Assembly: GCA_964472785.1 (NCBI GenBank)
Contig: CAYYMH010000063.1
Coordinates: 1 to 22,933, forward strand
Length of the DNA: 22,933 nucleotides
Direction: 5' to 3'
Source: CAYYMH01 sp964472785
GTDB lineage: Bacteria; Zhuqueibacterota; Zhuqueibacteria; Thermofontimicrobiales; Thermofontimicrobiaceae
Part shown: in pieces, positions 7,260-16,644 of the stretch
Position numbering within the stretch: position 1 is the stretch's first letter
Layout of the letters: every line of letters begins with the position of its first letter
Notes under the pieces: generated by a model
Database searches by the model: none
Seen by the model: the letters and a program-made list of their open reading frames with translations, nothing else
Told to the model about the DNA's origin: nothing
Made by a program: the position numbers and the translations under genes

Positions 7260-9338
7260 CTATTTGCCCAAAATCTCATCCGCTAAAAATTCAGCATCAT
7301 AGAGATTATGCAACGCTTCTGTCATGTAACCAGTATGCACTGAAACCGCTCTGTTTTTCTCGATATCAAATAAAAAGCGACCCGACAGACTTTCGATGTT
7401 GCCATCAAAAATCAATCCGACAATCTCGGCATCTTTATTGATTACCGGTGATCCGGAGTTACCACCGATGATATCACAAGTGCTGACGAAATTTACCGGC
7501 GTGGATAAATCCAATTGATCCTTGCGGTCCCAAAACCGTTGTGGCAGCGCGTAATCACCTTCTTGATTAAAACTCAAAGAACGGTCGTACAATCCGTAAA
7601 GCGTTGTTTTGTGAGGCGCCTTGGTGCCATTATACGGATAGCCTTTGACAGTTCCGTATGACAATCTCAATGTAAAGGTGGCATCCGGATAAACATCTTT
7701 TCCGTAAAGTGCAAACCGCGCTTTTGCGATTTGTTCCCGAGCTTTGGTCAGCACGCTCTGGACGTTCTCCCGGTTCCACTTTTCATTTTTCCGCATAATC
7801 GGATCTAAATTCCGAACAAAAACAATCAGCGGGTCTTTGCTTGCGTTGACAGCCTGTTCACCGCCTTGGATCAGCTCTTTTCTGAATTCAGGATCATCCA
7901 ACTGTGTTCCATTGATCACTAATTCGGCGACTTCATCAGCAGATTTATTGCCAAAGGCGAGTTTTACAAATTCATCATCACTGCCCAGCGCTTCTTCCGA
8001 CATTTCCAAAGAAAACGCAAGCACTGCCGTCTCCATATCTTTGTAAACCGGGGCAGGTGAAAATAATCTGAATTTCAATCGCTCCAACTCGGCGTCATGG
8101 TAGCCGGGCAATCGTTCCGCATCCGGTTTCTGAACTTCGGCAACGTATCTGACAATATTGGTGGCAATACCGGGTAAACGCATTCCCCGAAGTGTTTGAT
8201 AAAAATTTTTCTCAGCAACCTCACGGTTCTTTTTCACAATTTCCTCGACTGTCTTCCAGGCATCGGCATATTTTTTCTTCAATTCCGGTTTTTCAGCAAT
8301 TAGCTGGCGGAATTTTTCTTCATCTGCCTTCCGTTTTGCCATTAAGTCTTCGTCCAGAAGTCCGTTTAATTCACCGGTGAGTGCTTTTTTTGCATTTTCC
8401 AACCCAAAGATCATGCCCAAAGCACGGCGTTGCTGTTCCACACCTGCACTCGCATATTCCGTCAAGGTTTTAATGTAATCATCAACATATTTTAATATAA
8501 ACGGATAGCGATAATCACGCTGCATTTCCAATTCTGCATAGGTGTAAAGCCGGTCGGTCGAGCCCGGATTCCCTGAGACAAATACCAACTCATCTGCTCC
8601 AGCACCTTCTGCATTCCATTTGAAGTAATGTTCGGATTTCACCGGTTCATCATCTTCGTAAACTCTGAAAAACGCCATATCCAAATCATAGCGCGGATAA
8701 GTAAAATTATCAAAATCGCCACCGAAATAAGCAGCCTGACGTTCCGGAGCCATCACCAACCGGACATCTGTGTATTTTTGATAACGGTAGAGCCAGTACT
8801 CACCGCCATGATACAGATTCACTACATCAGAACGAAGACCAGTTTCATCCTGACTTTCCTTTTCGATTTTGGCAATCACTGCGCGTCGGGCTTCGAGAGC
8901 CTCTTTATCAATCATATCATCTGTAATTGCGGCGCGCACTTTTTCAGTGACCTCTTCCATTGAAACCAAAATGTTTACTTCCAAATCCGGACATTTGATT
9001 TCCTCTTCCTGTGTTTTTGCCAAAAATCCAGTTGCCACATAATTGGTTTCCGCTGTCGATAATTTCTGAAGTTGCCCCATGGCGACGTGGTGATTGGTCA
9101 ACACCAATCCATTGGGACTGACAAACGAACCGGAGCCACCATCCATGAACCGGACACTGGCTAATCTGACATGATCCAACCATTCTTTGGTCGGAGTGAA
9201 TCCATACTTTTCCTGAAGCTGTTTGGTCGGTGGATTATCGAACGTCCACATCCCTTCATCAGCAAATAAGATGGTTGAGAATAGTAATAAAGCAAATACG
9301 ATCAGCATCACTGATCTCGAATTAAATTTGACCTTCAT
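7260..9338 (-). CDS. S46-family dipeptidyl-peptidase (DPP7/DPP11-like), secreted
   Basis: Periplasmic or cell-surface serine peptidase that removes dipeptides from the N-terminus of oligopeptides. The 692 residues match the S46 family. A signal peptide (MKVKFNSRSVMLIVFALLLF then STILFADEG) is followed by the chymotrypsin-like catalytic triad spread through the protein: histidine in TNHHVA (81-86), aspartate in TYPRYDLDMAFFR, and serine in GGNSGSPV near the C-terminus. After the serine, the family's specificity position reads FDGN; a glycine there is typical of DPP7-like preference for hydrophobic P1 residues, while DPP11 has arginine (known for the family, inferred here). The ATG at 9338 has GAGG just upstream and begins the signal peptide; a GTG 32 codons earlier would spoil it. 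A terminator follows. Confidence 0.92.
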   Translation of the reverse strand: MKVKFNSRSVMLIVFALLLFSTILFADEGMWTFDNPPTKQLQEKYGFTPTKEWLDHVRLASVRFMDGGSGSFVSPNGLVLTNHHVAMGQLQKLSTAETNYVATGFLAKTQEEEIKCPDLEVNILVSMEEVTEKVRAAITDDMIDKEALEARRAVIAKIEKESQDETGLRSDVVNLYHGGEYWLYRYQKYTDVRLVMAPERQAAYFGGDFDNFTYPRYDLDMAFFRVYEDDEPVKSEHYFKWNAEGAGADELVFVSGNPGSTDRLYTYAELEMQRDYRYPFILKYVDDYIKTLTEYASAGVEQQRRALGMIFGLENAKKALTGELNGLLDEDLMAKRKADEEKFRQLIAEKPELKKKYADAWKTVEEIVKKNREVAEKNFYQTLRGMRLPGIATNIVRYVAEVQKPDAERLPGYHDAELERLKFRLFSPAPVYKDMETAVLAFSLEMSEEALGSDDEFVKLAFGNKSADEVAELVINGTQLDDPEFRKELIQGGEQAVNASKDPLIVFVRNLDPIMRKNEKWNRENVQSVLTKAREQIAKARFALYGKDVYPDATFTLRLSYGTVKGYPYNGTKAPHKTTLYGLYDRSLSFNQEGDYALPQRFWDRKDQLDLSTPVNFVSTCDIIGGNSGSPVINKDAEIVGLIFDGNIESLSGRFLFDIEKNRAVSVHTGYMTEALHNLYDAEFLADEILGK

Positions 9339-9384
9339 ACAACACCTCTTCGTTTTAATTAAAATATATTGATTTATGATTATT

Positions 9385-9420
9385 TTTCTCCGTGTTCTCT
9401 GCGTCCCTGCGGTTAGTAAA
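9385..9420. repeat. dispersed CTCCGTGTTCTCTGCG repeat arm
   Basis: A single arm of the CTCYGTG-TYCTCTGC family, also seen at 14686-14717. It lies just upstream of the S46 start, in a transcript leader if the gene is transcribed from further upstream. Confidence 0.45.
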
Positions 9421-9569
9421 TATCTACAAAACACAAGATAATTTAATACGTTAACACATCAAAAGGTTTCAAAATATATTTTTTACGTGTAGCAATGTGT
9501 TGATTTTTACAAATTATTTGTTTATTTTAAGAAATAGTCAGTAACAAAACACAAGAAATAAGCTACTAA

Positions 9570-9711
9570 TTGACACGGATTTTCACTGATTTTTTTTCAG
9601 CACTTTTGAAAATTTTATTTAGTTTTGATACGTCCGAAAGCTGACACAAACAAATATCTATTCATAAACGCTTTTTTCAATCTGTGTTAATCGGTGCAAA
9701 TCCGTGGCTTA
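9570..9711. repeat. inverted repeat in the divergent gap (CACGGATTT...AAATCCGTG)
   Basis: CACGGATTTTCACTGATT near 9574-9591 is matched in inverse by AATCGGTGCAAATCCGTG near 9689-9706, with two mismatches in 18. The rest of the gap 9339-9730 between the S46 peptidase and the radical SAM gene is AT-rich and shows no gene and no firm promoter. The words resemble dispersed repeats common in FCB-group genomes. Confidence 0.55.
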
Positions 9712-9730
9712 AAAAAGTATCGACATTAAA

Positions 9731-11023
9731 ATGAAGAATGAATCTTTAATTCCAAATCTCCTGGTCAGCGATGGCGCCGGTAATCTGTTCGAGATCCCGG
9801 AATTGAAAATGGTCGGAATGGCAATTGACAGCTATGTTTTACCGGAAGAATCTGAAATAATTAAACTCCCTGATGGCAGTGATCTGTTTGAATTACCGGA
9901 TCGAAAACCGATCGGCTATGATCCACAAAATAACGAGTTTGTTGAATTAGAAGAATATCAGGGCGAAAAAGTTTTTGCCACTGCGGCTTTTATGGCGCCT
10001 GCTTATGTGCAACTCTACCGAAGCGCCTACTCAACACAACCAAACGCCGAAACATTGCCGCTTTATGCATACACCGCAGTTGGTTGGCTAAATGGACAAT
10101 TTTACGTGACCGGCATGAGGATTGATCCTGACCCCAGACAGGATGCCCAAAATTTCGATCTCAAGCTAATCGATCAAAATGCCCGGCAGATGCTGAAAAA
10201 ATATCCCCAAAATCGCCTTGTCCATCATTTGATCGAAAACTGTGTTTTGCGTTATGGTTGTCCGGCAGCCAGAAATTTAGTGATGGAGCGCTGGGAATGT
10301 CCAATACCGACCAGTCCCGCCTGTAATGCAAATTGTGTTGGCTGCATTTCAAACCAACACAGCAAATCCGGCGTTTGTGCCTCGCAAAACAGGATATCAT
10401 TTATACCGAGCGCGGAAGAGATTGTCGAATTTACCGTTCCCCATTTGGAGAACGCTCCCAGACCTGTAGTCAGTTTTGGTCAGGGATGTGAAGGTGAACC
10501 GCTCACGAACAGCGATCTTTTATTGGAATCAATTAAGGAGATACGTAAAAAAACGTCCCGGGGTATTATCAATCTCAATACAAACGCCAGCTATCCGGAC
10601 ATTATCGATAAACTTTTTAAGGCAGGATTGGACAGCATTCGGGTAAGTATGAATTCCGCCCAAAAAAAGCTGTACGAGCTTTACTATCAACCCAAAGATT
10701 ATACCTTCGAAGACGTGATCGAATCGCTCAAAGTTGCCTCCCAACCAAACCGCTGGACATCTTTGAATTACTTTATTTTTCCGGGATTGACTGATCACCC
10801 ATCGGAAACAGAACAGTTCGATAAATTACTCAAAAGGGTAAATATCAATCTGATTCAGGCACGAAATTTAAACATGGATCCCGAATGGTATATGGACACG
10901 TTGATGTTGTATGATTTGGATGATGATTGGATTGGCATTCAAAATTGGATCGATAAAATCAAACAAAAATTTCCGCGCGTAAAATTCGGCTATTTCAATC
11001 CACCGAGGGAAGTAATGAAGTAA
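9731..11023 (+). CDS. radical SAM protein of unknown substrate
   Basis: Radical SAM enzyme, 430 residues. The AdoMet/4Fe-4S motif is CNANCVGC (C198, C202, C205), in the CxxxCxxC form. A GGE-like element is visible as GQGCEGEP (250-257), and the half-barrel continues through NLNTNASYP and DSIRVSMNS. About 190 residues precede the motif, without a recognised domain and with a predicted mixed fold. Additional cysteines cluster before and after the motif (C171, C177, C190, C216, C253), which could hold an auxiliary iron-sulfur cluster. No peptide substrate or maturase partner is adjacent; the next gene is convergent. The ATG has no good ribosome site, so the start is less certain. The superfamily is clear; the reaction is not. 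Confidence 0.87.
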   Translation: MKNESLIPNLLVSDGAGNLFEIPELKMVGMAIDSYVLPEESEIIKLPDGSDLFELPDRKPIGYDPQNNEFVELEEYQGEKVFATAAFMAPAYVQLYRSAYSTQPNAETLPLYAYTAVGWLNGQFYVTGMRIDPDPRQDAQNFDLKLIDQNARQMLKKYPQNRLVHHLIENCVLRYGCPAARNLVMERWECPIPTSPACNANCVGCISNQHSKSGVCASQNRISFIPSAEEIVEFTVPHLENAPRPVVSFGQGCEGEPLTNSDLLLESIKEIRKKTSRGIINLNTNASYPDIIDKLFKAGLDSIRVSMNSAQKKLYELYYQPKDYTFEDVIESLKVASQPNRWTSLNYFIFPGLTDHPSETEQFDKLLKRVNINLIQARNLNMDPEWYMDTLMLYDLDDDWIGIQNWIDKIKQKFPRVKFGYFNPPREVMK

Positions 11024-11055
11024 TTTAAAAGTATGAAGCTATGATGATTGATTGC

Positions 11056-12045
11056 TCAATCAGCAATGTATTCAAAATAATCTTGACAAAATGCCACCGC
11101 ATTGATCGGATGTTCCCCGACTGCCGTTTCGTCCGAGAGCACCACTCCGGAAAAACCATGTTCCACCAAAAATCCCAAATGCGCTATCTCTGACCGGGAG
11201 GGCATTTTTTTAGATACCATATTCTCCAGCACCTGGCCTGCGATCAGGTAGGGTTTACCGCTCACAGACATTTTTGAAGCGAACTCTTTTTCCAGATTGT
11301 ACAGCTCATACACATGAGCAAACGTGCCCAAATCACCACGGCACAGCCAGGTGCAATCAGCAATTTCCGCAATATCGTATAGAGATTGAAACGCGTCGGT
11401 GCGTTCAATTTTCGCTGTAAAGGATTTGTTCGGCGCGAATTCTGTGAATATTTTTAGTTCACCAGCCGATTTTAGATAAGATACCGCATAACCTACAAAT
11501 TTCAACTGTTGAGTCTGTTCGATAAAGCCTTTATCGCGATCCGATACCTCTTTAAATTGCGGAAATTTATTTTTGATCAAAAATCCTTTGAACGAGCTGA
11601 TCTCACCACCAATTAAAATTTCCGCATCGAATTCCTGATGCTTAACATTTTTAACAATCAACTCGATTTTGCCATCGTCAATCAGGATGGTATCGCCTGA
11701 ATCAATTAACTGAAATACTTCCGAATGAGGCAGTGGGATTGCCTCCTCTGTTTGGGTGTAACCTGACTGAAACCGAATATTTCCTCCCTCTTTCAGTACC
11801 AGCTTTTCCTTCAACTTCCCAATTCGCATTTTGCCACCCTGCAGATCGAGCCAGACCGGCATGGAATCTCCATGTTGTGAAAATGCGTCCTCAAGTTCGA
11901 CCAGCCAGCGCGAAAGCTCACTCCAGGAGAGATGGGAACAATTCAACCGAAATCCGGTTGCACCGTTTTGAATCAGCGCTTTGGTTTTCCCCTTGACAGC
12001 AGGCCCCAGTGTGGCGATTATCTGAAATCGTTGTCCCTTCGTCAT
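11056..12045 (-). CDS. pyruvate-kinase-like protein lacking the C-terminal domain
   Basis: Homologous to the barrel and lid domains of pyruvate kinase, but only 329 residues because the C-terminal regulatory domain (about 120 residues) is absent. Recognisable elements: IIATLGPA (9-16), RLNCSH (33-38, normally RLNFSH), DLQGGKMRIG (67-76, normally D-T-K-G-P-E-I-R-T-G), AKIE (211-214), CRGDLG (235-240), GQVLENM with MPSRSE (270-286), and LSDETAVGEHP (303-313). The TK/PE residues of the phosphate and metal site are altered, while the catalytic lysine (K212), the RGD and the D-x-x-G-x-x-x-R framework remain. It may be a divergent pyruvate kinase or a paralogue with another task. The ATG overlaps the stop of the DUF4416 gene (ATGA), so the pair is translationally coupled. 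Confidence 0.82.
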   Translation of the reverse strand: MTKGQRFQIIATLGPAVKGKTKALIQNGATGFRLNCSHLSWSELSRWLVELEDAFSQHGDSMPVWLDLQGGKMRIGKLKEKLVLKEGGNIRFQSGYTQTEEAIPLPHSEVFQLIDSGDTILIDDGKIELIVKNVKHQEFDAEILIGGEISSFKGFLIKNKFPQFKEVSDRDKGFIEQTQQLKFVGYAVSYLKSAGELKIFTEFAPNKSFTAKIERTDAFQSLYDIAEIADCTWLCRGDLGTFAHVYELYNLEKEFASKMSVSGKPYLIAGQVLENMVSKKMPSRSEIAHLGFLVEHGFSGVVLSDETAVGEHPINAVAFCQDYFEYIAD

Positions 12046-12569
12046 TCCGCCTCTTTATCCTGATGCTTGTACAATTCTCTGATTTTCATAAAGGTGGGAT
12101 TGTAAACGCCGGTTTTAAAATCGGGAAAGCTCCAGGGAAACGGATGGTACTTACCCTTTTCGTAGTGTAACGTAATATCGGCATAAATTCCCTGATCCAG
12201 GTAAATCTTTTGCCAGTTGTATTTTGCCGATGCGAGCACAATTTTATCATAATCCATGTAGCCGGGATCCAGATTTATTTTCCGATTCCCATTTACTGTC
12301 AGTTTATCTTCAATAGCATTGCATTCAATTTTAATGCGGGCGATCTCATTTGGATTGATCAGTTTTTCAAAAGACCAGAAAAGCCGAAAAATAGGCCAGC
12401 CCATCTCAGGTTTGTAATATTCGGAAACGTTAAATTTAAATGGCTCACTCTCGAAATCGATGTCACCGTAGTTTTGAATCATACCCTGTTTTGCCTGATC
12501 CAATAATTGCTCATCGGTGTACAGCACGCCGCAAACGATTTTGACATTAAGTGGTGGTTTTGGTTTCAT
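12042..12569 (-). CDS. DUF4416 family protein
   Basis: A 175-residue protein with the hallmarks of DUF4416: VCGVLYTDE near the start, YYKPEMGWPIFRLFWSFE (51-68), NLDPGYMDYDKIVLASAK (99-116), IYLDQGIYADITLHYEKG (122-139) and the PWSFPDF end (145-151). The function of the family is not known to me. No signal peptide or membrane segment is present, so it is cytoplasmic. It is translated just before, and overlaps by four bases with, the pyruvate-kinase-like gene, suggesting a joint role. The start codon ATG at 12569 is supported by the conserved N-terminal beta strand immediately after it. Confidence 0.85.
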   Translation of the reverse strand: MKPKPPLNVKIVCGVLYTDEQLLDQAKQGMIQNYGDIDFESEPFKFNVSEYYKPEMGWPIFRLFWSFEKLINPNEIARIKIECNAIEDKLTVNGNRKINLDPGYMDYDKIVLASAKYNWQKIYLDQGIYADITLHYEKGKYHPFPWSFPDFKTGVYNPTFMKIRELYKHQDKEAE

Positions 12570-12633
12570 AATTACAGTGAATATTATTGCCCGCGAAATA
12601 CACTAAAAGATACAAAATTTAAATAAATCAATC

Positions 12634-12666
12634 AAGTGTGCTCCACCTCAAAGGTGGGGTACACTT
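12634..12666 (-). terminator. imperfect stem-loop after the sorting-domain protein gene
   Basis: AAGTGT-CCACCT pairs with AGGTGG-ACACTT around a short CAA loop with small mismatches. It lies about 100 bases past the stop of the minus-strand BNR gene and before the DUF4416 start. The T-run on the minus strand is poor, so it may be a terminator or one more palindromic repeat. The rest of the gap 12570-12767 shows nothing else. Confidence 0.4.
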
Positions 12667-12767
12667 TTGTACATGAAACTGTAGTTTTAAAAATAAATGT
12701 ATCTCACTCCAGGAAATATGCAGATATTTGAAGCTAAAAGCAAGGAAAATTTACTTCCACCTCTCGA

Positions 12768-14654
12768 TTACTTCAAATAGATTAACTTTATTGAATTTTG
12801 TCTCCCACGACTTGTTTCCAACACACAAAAATAAATTCCGGTCGGCAATGCAACTCCAGAGTCATCTCTGCCATCCCATTCAACGCGATATTCCCCTGAG
12901 GATTGTGCTTTGTTCACCAAATTTCGAACCTGCTGTCCCAGTGAATTATAGATGAGCAACTTAACCTTTGTACTTAAAATTTCTATTTTATACCGAATCT
13001 GAGTTGTTGCGTTGAATGGATTGGGATAATTTATCAGCAATTTAGCAGATGACGGAATTGATGGTGTCTGAATTTTCGAACATTCCACTGCGGTCGTAAC
13101 GGATTCGTATTTATACAATCCTCTTTCCGTTCCGGCAACAATCGACATCGGATGACTTCTGTTAAATTCCAAGCAGGTGATATTTTTTTCCGGTAATGTT
13201 TCACTGATGTTTTGCCAGCTATGCGGCGACTCTCGCGAGGCAAATACGCCTTCGATCGTATCCGCTAAAAAGAAATAACCTGGTTTTGGTGAATAGAAAC
13301 GATAAGCCGTAGCCAGTTCCTGGCAAAAAAGCCAGTATGTATAAATATCCCATGTCTCCCCATAATCACGGCTCACGTAAATCCCATCCGATCTGGTATT
13401 TCCATCAGTTGAAGCGTAAATCTGATCTCGGAAAAATTGTACCGAAGAAATATTGAAGTTTCCCAAACAATCCGTCCAATTCTTACCGCAATCCCGGCTG
13501 ATTTTTAATCCCTGATCAGTACCAGCAAACACCAGACTCGTATCTGCCGGATGAACTTCAATGCAATTAATACGGACAGTTTGAGTATCTTCGTTTGTCG
13601 GCAAAAGCTGCACCCAACCGGATTCGCCAGTCAACTTAAAAAGTCCCCAGGCATTGTAAAATGGATTATAGGCGCTGGCATAGGCGTAATTCGGATTCAA
13701 CGGATTGATACCGATCGCTGTGACAGCCGTATCCGGAAATTCCGTGTCCTCCCATTGCATCCCGTCGAGTGGACTGCGCAAAATTCTTCCCTTTCTTTCT
13801 TCAGGAATCATGGTGTATTCTTCCGTGCCCACGTAAATATATTCGCAAAGACAATCCACCCACGGATTTGGAACGGCTTCAACAACAGTCACATTAACCG
13901 CTTTATTTTCCGAAAAAGCGGTCGCTTCCCATTGTTGCCCATCGTCATAAGTTTTAAATATCCCGGAGGGCGTTGCCGCGTACATGGTGTCCTCAAACGC
14001 AAAATGAACATGCGCGTCATTAATCGACTGGTTCGGTAAATTCATGCCAATATTTTTCCAAACGCCGTCAGGAAGCTCATTTGAGACACGATAGAAAATA
14101 ACAATCCACTCTGCAGCAGTCGGATCAGCAACACCGACGCTAAAGTAATGCAGATAAACCAGTGCCCCAAAATAGCCATCGCCGAACAACCGCAGTGGTG
14201 CATTTTTAACAGCAAGGTCCCAGGCTGTTTGAGCCCGAGGCCAATCTCCTTGCTGAAAGAAATATTCTTCAAAATCCAAAAATTTGAGTGCTATTGACGT
14301 GGAAACATTTTTCGTTGCTAAATTCAAATTAGGTGATGGCGGAAAAATATGCTCACCGGTACCATTCCAAACAGTCGTGGCTTGATAAATGATCTCCCCG
14401 CTGTATCGACTGCGAATGGTTGTTTCTCCGAAATCCGTGGCAGGAACAATGCGAACGTACAAATCATGATAGGTAGTTTCGTTAGAATCGGGCAGCGTCA
14501 CATCATATCTTTGAGTAAAATAGTACAGGTATTTGAAATCGTAGCTCTGATAATCCATTCGCATCACGATAAATTGCGCCGGATTAATCGATGCCTGGAC
14601 ATTGTTCAAAATCAAAAAGATCAAAACACAGACGAGTATTTTAAACCATTTCAT
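12768..14654 (-). CDS. secreted BNR/Asp-box (sortilin-like) protein with C-terminal sorting domain
   Basis: Extracellular protein of 628 residues. The signal peptide MKWFKILVCVLIFLILNNVQ starts at ATG 14654, seven bases after a GAGG; an ATG nine codons earlier lacks such a site. The middle holds several Asp-box/BNR-type blades with the S-x-D-x-G-x-x-W pattern (TYDDGQQWEA, SRDCGKNWTD, SRDYGETWDI, SRESPHSWQN), typical of beta-propellers as in sialidases, photosynthesis assembly factors and Vps10. The C-terminus is a FlgD-like / type-9-type sorting domain: INYPNPFNATTQIRY, LLIYNSLGQQV, VEWDGRDDSGVALPTGIYF. The domain suggests export across the outer membrane and surface attachment (inference). 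No enzymatic active site is obvious. The gene upstream encodes an outer-membrane protein. Confidence 0.87.
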   Translation of the reverse strand: MKWFKILVCVLIFLILNNVQASINPAQFIVMRMDYQSYDFKYLYYFTQRYDVTLPDSNETTYHDLYVRIVPATDFGETTIRSRYSGEIIYQATTVWNGTGEHIFPPSPNLNLATKNVSTSIALKFLDFEEYFFQQGDWPRAQTAWDLAVKNAPLRLFGDGYFGALVYLHYFSVGVADPTAAEWIVIFYRVSNELPDGVWKNIGMNLPNQSINDAHVHFAFEDTMYAATPSGIFKTYDDGQQWEATAFSENKAVNVTVVEAVPNPWVDCLCEYIYVGTEEYTMIPEERKGRILRSPLDGMQWEDTEFPDTAVTAIGINPLNPNYAYASAYNPFYNAWGLFKLTGESGWVQLLPTNEDTQTVRINCIEVHPADTSLVFAGTDQGLKISRDCGKNWTDCLGNFNISSVQFFRDQIYASTDGNTRSDGIYVSRDYGETWDIYTYWLFCQELATAYRFYSPKPGYFFLADTIEGVFASRESPHSWQNISETLPEKNITCLEFNRSHPMSIVAGTERGLYKYESVTTAVECSKIQTPSIPSSAKLLINYPNPFNATTQIRYKIEILSTKVKLLIYNSLGQQVRNLVNKAQSSGEYRVEWDGRDDSGVALPTGIYFCVLETSRGRQNSIKLIYLK

Positions 14655-14685
14655 CTTAAAACCTCGCTTTAAAAATTTCAATTAT

Positions 14686-14717
14686 TTTTTCTCTGTGTCC
14701 TCTGCTTCTCGTGGCTA
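14686..14717. repeat. dispersed CTCTGTGTCCTCTGC repeat arm
   Basis: A CTCTGTGTCCTCTGC...CGTGGCT arm between the outer-membrane protein and BNR genes, sharing its word pattern with 9385-9420. Probably a copy of the same intergenic repeat family. Confidence 0.45.
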
Positions 14718-14733
14718 AAATCACTCCAACACC

Positions 14734-16575
14734 TCACGGCGTCAAATTCACACCAATCCACCACTGCAAATTTCTCAGCTCGGAACCACCGGCATAGGTA
14801 TCCTCAAAGTTTGGCACCATTAGCATTCTGACCGAAAAATGATCTGACGGCGTAATGTTCAATCCACCCAAAAATGTCGTCTTTACATCGGTTCTTTTTT
14901 CAGTGGGCATTTTGTACCGCTCAATGAAATTTTCATCACGATCAGTATCCGAATCCGTAGTTCGTTCACGGTATTGATATTTGGCTAACGTCACCTCTTC
15001 CAATTTCCAACTGGACATACTCCGGTTCAATCCCAAAATCAACTCGGTGGTTTTGCTCAGCCGCCATTCAAAAATAAGCGGGATACTGATCTGTACCAGT
15101 TCTGTTTGAAAATCCCATTGTAGATTTTTTTCTTCAATATTCGCATTATAGTAATACTCCTCCGAAGGATCATCGCTGGTTCGATGTAACATTTCATAAT
15201 GATTTCTGCCAAAGACAGCCTCTTCGGTCAGGGTCTGTTGATTGGTTACATCAACATGAAGTCCCAAATTCAATTTTTTATCATGCTCGATTTTCCATTG
15301 GAAGGCAGTCATCAACTTGTGTGAATTGACCGACCTTGTACCGGAACCGTTTCTTTGGTCAAGGAGGGCGTATTCATTTTCATAATAATAAGTATTTTCA
15401 TTATAAACATGTTGATAGGTGCTGTATGATGTATCGTCCAATGCTGCGCTCAAATAAATATCGACATCCTGCTGCTTGTACTTGTAATAAAAATTCAGTT
15501 TTTTGGACTGATCAAATTTGTAGTTGAAATCAAAGCCGGCAAAATACGTTTTACCATCGTGATCCCAAAATTCTGATGAACTCCCTGACTTGTTGTAATA
15601 GCTCCAATTATCCGACTCATTCATTTCTCCGTAGCGATAATTCGATGAATCTTCTCCTGTCAAAGTTTGAGTCACATCTCCCCAGAGGTAGCCACTGCTT
15701 ACGCCGACTGAAATTTTATCGGTCGGTTGAAATCTCAAGCCGCCCGAAAAATCCCAGTGCTGGTAGGACTGTTCTCTCTCTTCCATGTTATAATAAACGG
15801 ACGTATAATTCTGGTAATAAGAACTATCCCAAAAGTTTTTCGACCCGTAAGAGCCGTCCCGGTCAAACAGAGTGCGATTCAAGCGGATACCCAAAGTTAT
15901 TTTGTTTGTCAAATCCAATCCAGAGTATAAAGATAGAAAATGACCCGTTTGATGCATTTTATCCTCGCCACGATACCGGTCAATAACCGGAATATCTGAT
16001 GATTCTGCCATTCGGTTTCCGGCGTAATCATATCCGATATGAGACCGATAAATAGAAAACGGTACGTAATAGTAGTCCTCATCCTGGAAAATCGCTTGAT
16101 AGGTTAAGCCGAGGTGAAATTGTCTTCCCAAAATTTTGAATGGGCTGGTTAAAAATCCAGCCGAAAAAATTGGCAACAGTTCTTCTTTGGTTTCGACATA
16201 ATATGCCGGATACAAAACGTCCGGTGAGGCATAAGCTCTATCAAATGCCGGTTGAATAAAATACTGAGGTTGCTCATTTTTATGAATGGTCCTGAAATCC
16301 ATGTAAAAATGAGCCTTTTTCTGCAGACACTGTGACCAGTTAGCAGGATTCACAGCCAGATTTAAAAATGGATCATCAACTAACCCCGCTGTTGTTTGGG
16401 CAAAGTTCCCCAGACCAAACGGATTCAGATAGTTTTGATTGAAGAAAAAGACCTCTTGTTCGAAGGTTTTCTCCAAAACGCGTTCACCCCTGTATTGACT
16501 AAAAACTGAATTCGATGTTAGTGCTAAAACCAGTATGCCCAAAATTATCCAAAATTTAAGCAAACGCTGATACAT
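14734..16575 (-). CDS. outer-membrane beta-barrel protein of unknown function
   Basis: A 613-residue protein with a cleavable signal peptide (hydrophobic stretch about 6-21, then NSVFSQ). The remainder is rich in alternating aromatic strands and polar turns and ends in a strand with LQWWIGVNLTP, as in outer-membrane barrels. An early motif GLGNFAQTTAGLVDDPFLNLAVNPAN recalls the N-termini of PorV/FadL-like and other FCB-group barrels, which often carry a conserved asparagine-proline segment. I do not recognise a specific family. The start is well fixed by AGGAGG nine bases before the ATG. It lies directly upstream of the sorting-domain protein on the same strand (80-base gap), so the two may be co-transcribed. 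Confidence 0.75.
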   Translation of the reverse strand: MYQRLLKFWIILGILVLALTSNSVFSQYRGERVLEKTFEQEVFFFNQNYLNPFGLGNFAQTTAGLVDDPFLNLAVNPANWSQCLQKKAHFYMDFRTIHKNEQPQYFIQPAFDRAYASPDVLYPAYYVETKEELLPIFSAGFLTSPFKILGRQFHLGLTYQAIFQDEDYYYVPFSIYRSHIGYDYAGNRMAESSDIPVIDRYRGEDKMHQTGHFLSLYSGLDLTNKITLGIRLNRTLFDRDGSYGSKNFWDSSYYQNYTSVYYNMEEREQSYQHWDFSGGLRFQPTDKISVGVSSGYLWGDVTQTLTGEDSSNYRYGEMNESDNWSYYNKSGSSSEFWDHDGKTYFAGFDFNYKFDQSKKLNFYYKYKQQDVDIYLSAALDDTSYSTYQHVYNENTYYYENEYALLDQRNGSGTRSVNSHKLMTAFQWKIEHDKKLNLGLHVDVTNQQTLTEEAVFGRNHYEMLHRTSDDPSEEYYYNANIEEKNLQWDFQTELVQISIPLIFEWRLSKTTELILGLNRSMSSWKLEEVTLAKYQYRERTTDSDTDRDENFIERYKMPTEKRTDVKTTFLGGLNITPSDHFSVRMLMVPNFEDTYAGGSELRNLQWWIGVNLTP

Positions 16576-16644
16576 TTCTGTTTACCTCCTGTAAATATTC
16601 GCCATAAAATAGGGTTGTATTAAAAGTTAACTTGTAATATGGAT

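Noticed and set aside
8192..8963. Plus-strand frames inside the S46 gene and similar frames opposite other genes
   Set aside because: They are shadows of strong genes on the other strand, with no independent support.
9339..9434. Longer S46 peptidase from a GTG 32 codons upstream
   Set aside because: The added residues come from a repeat arm and would hide the signal peptide, while ATG 9338 has a good ribosome site.
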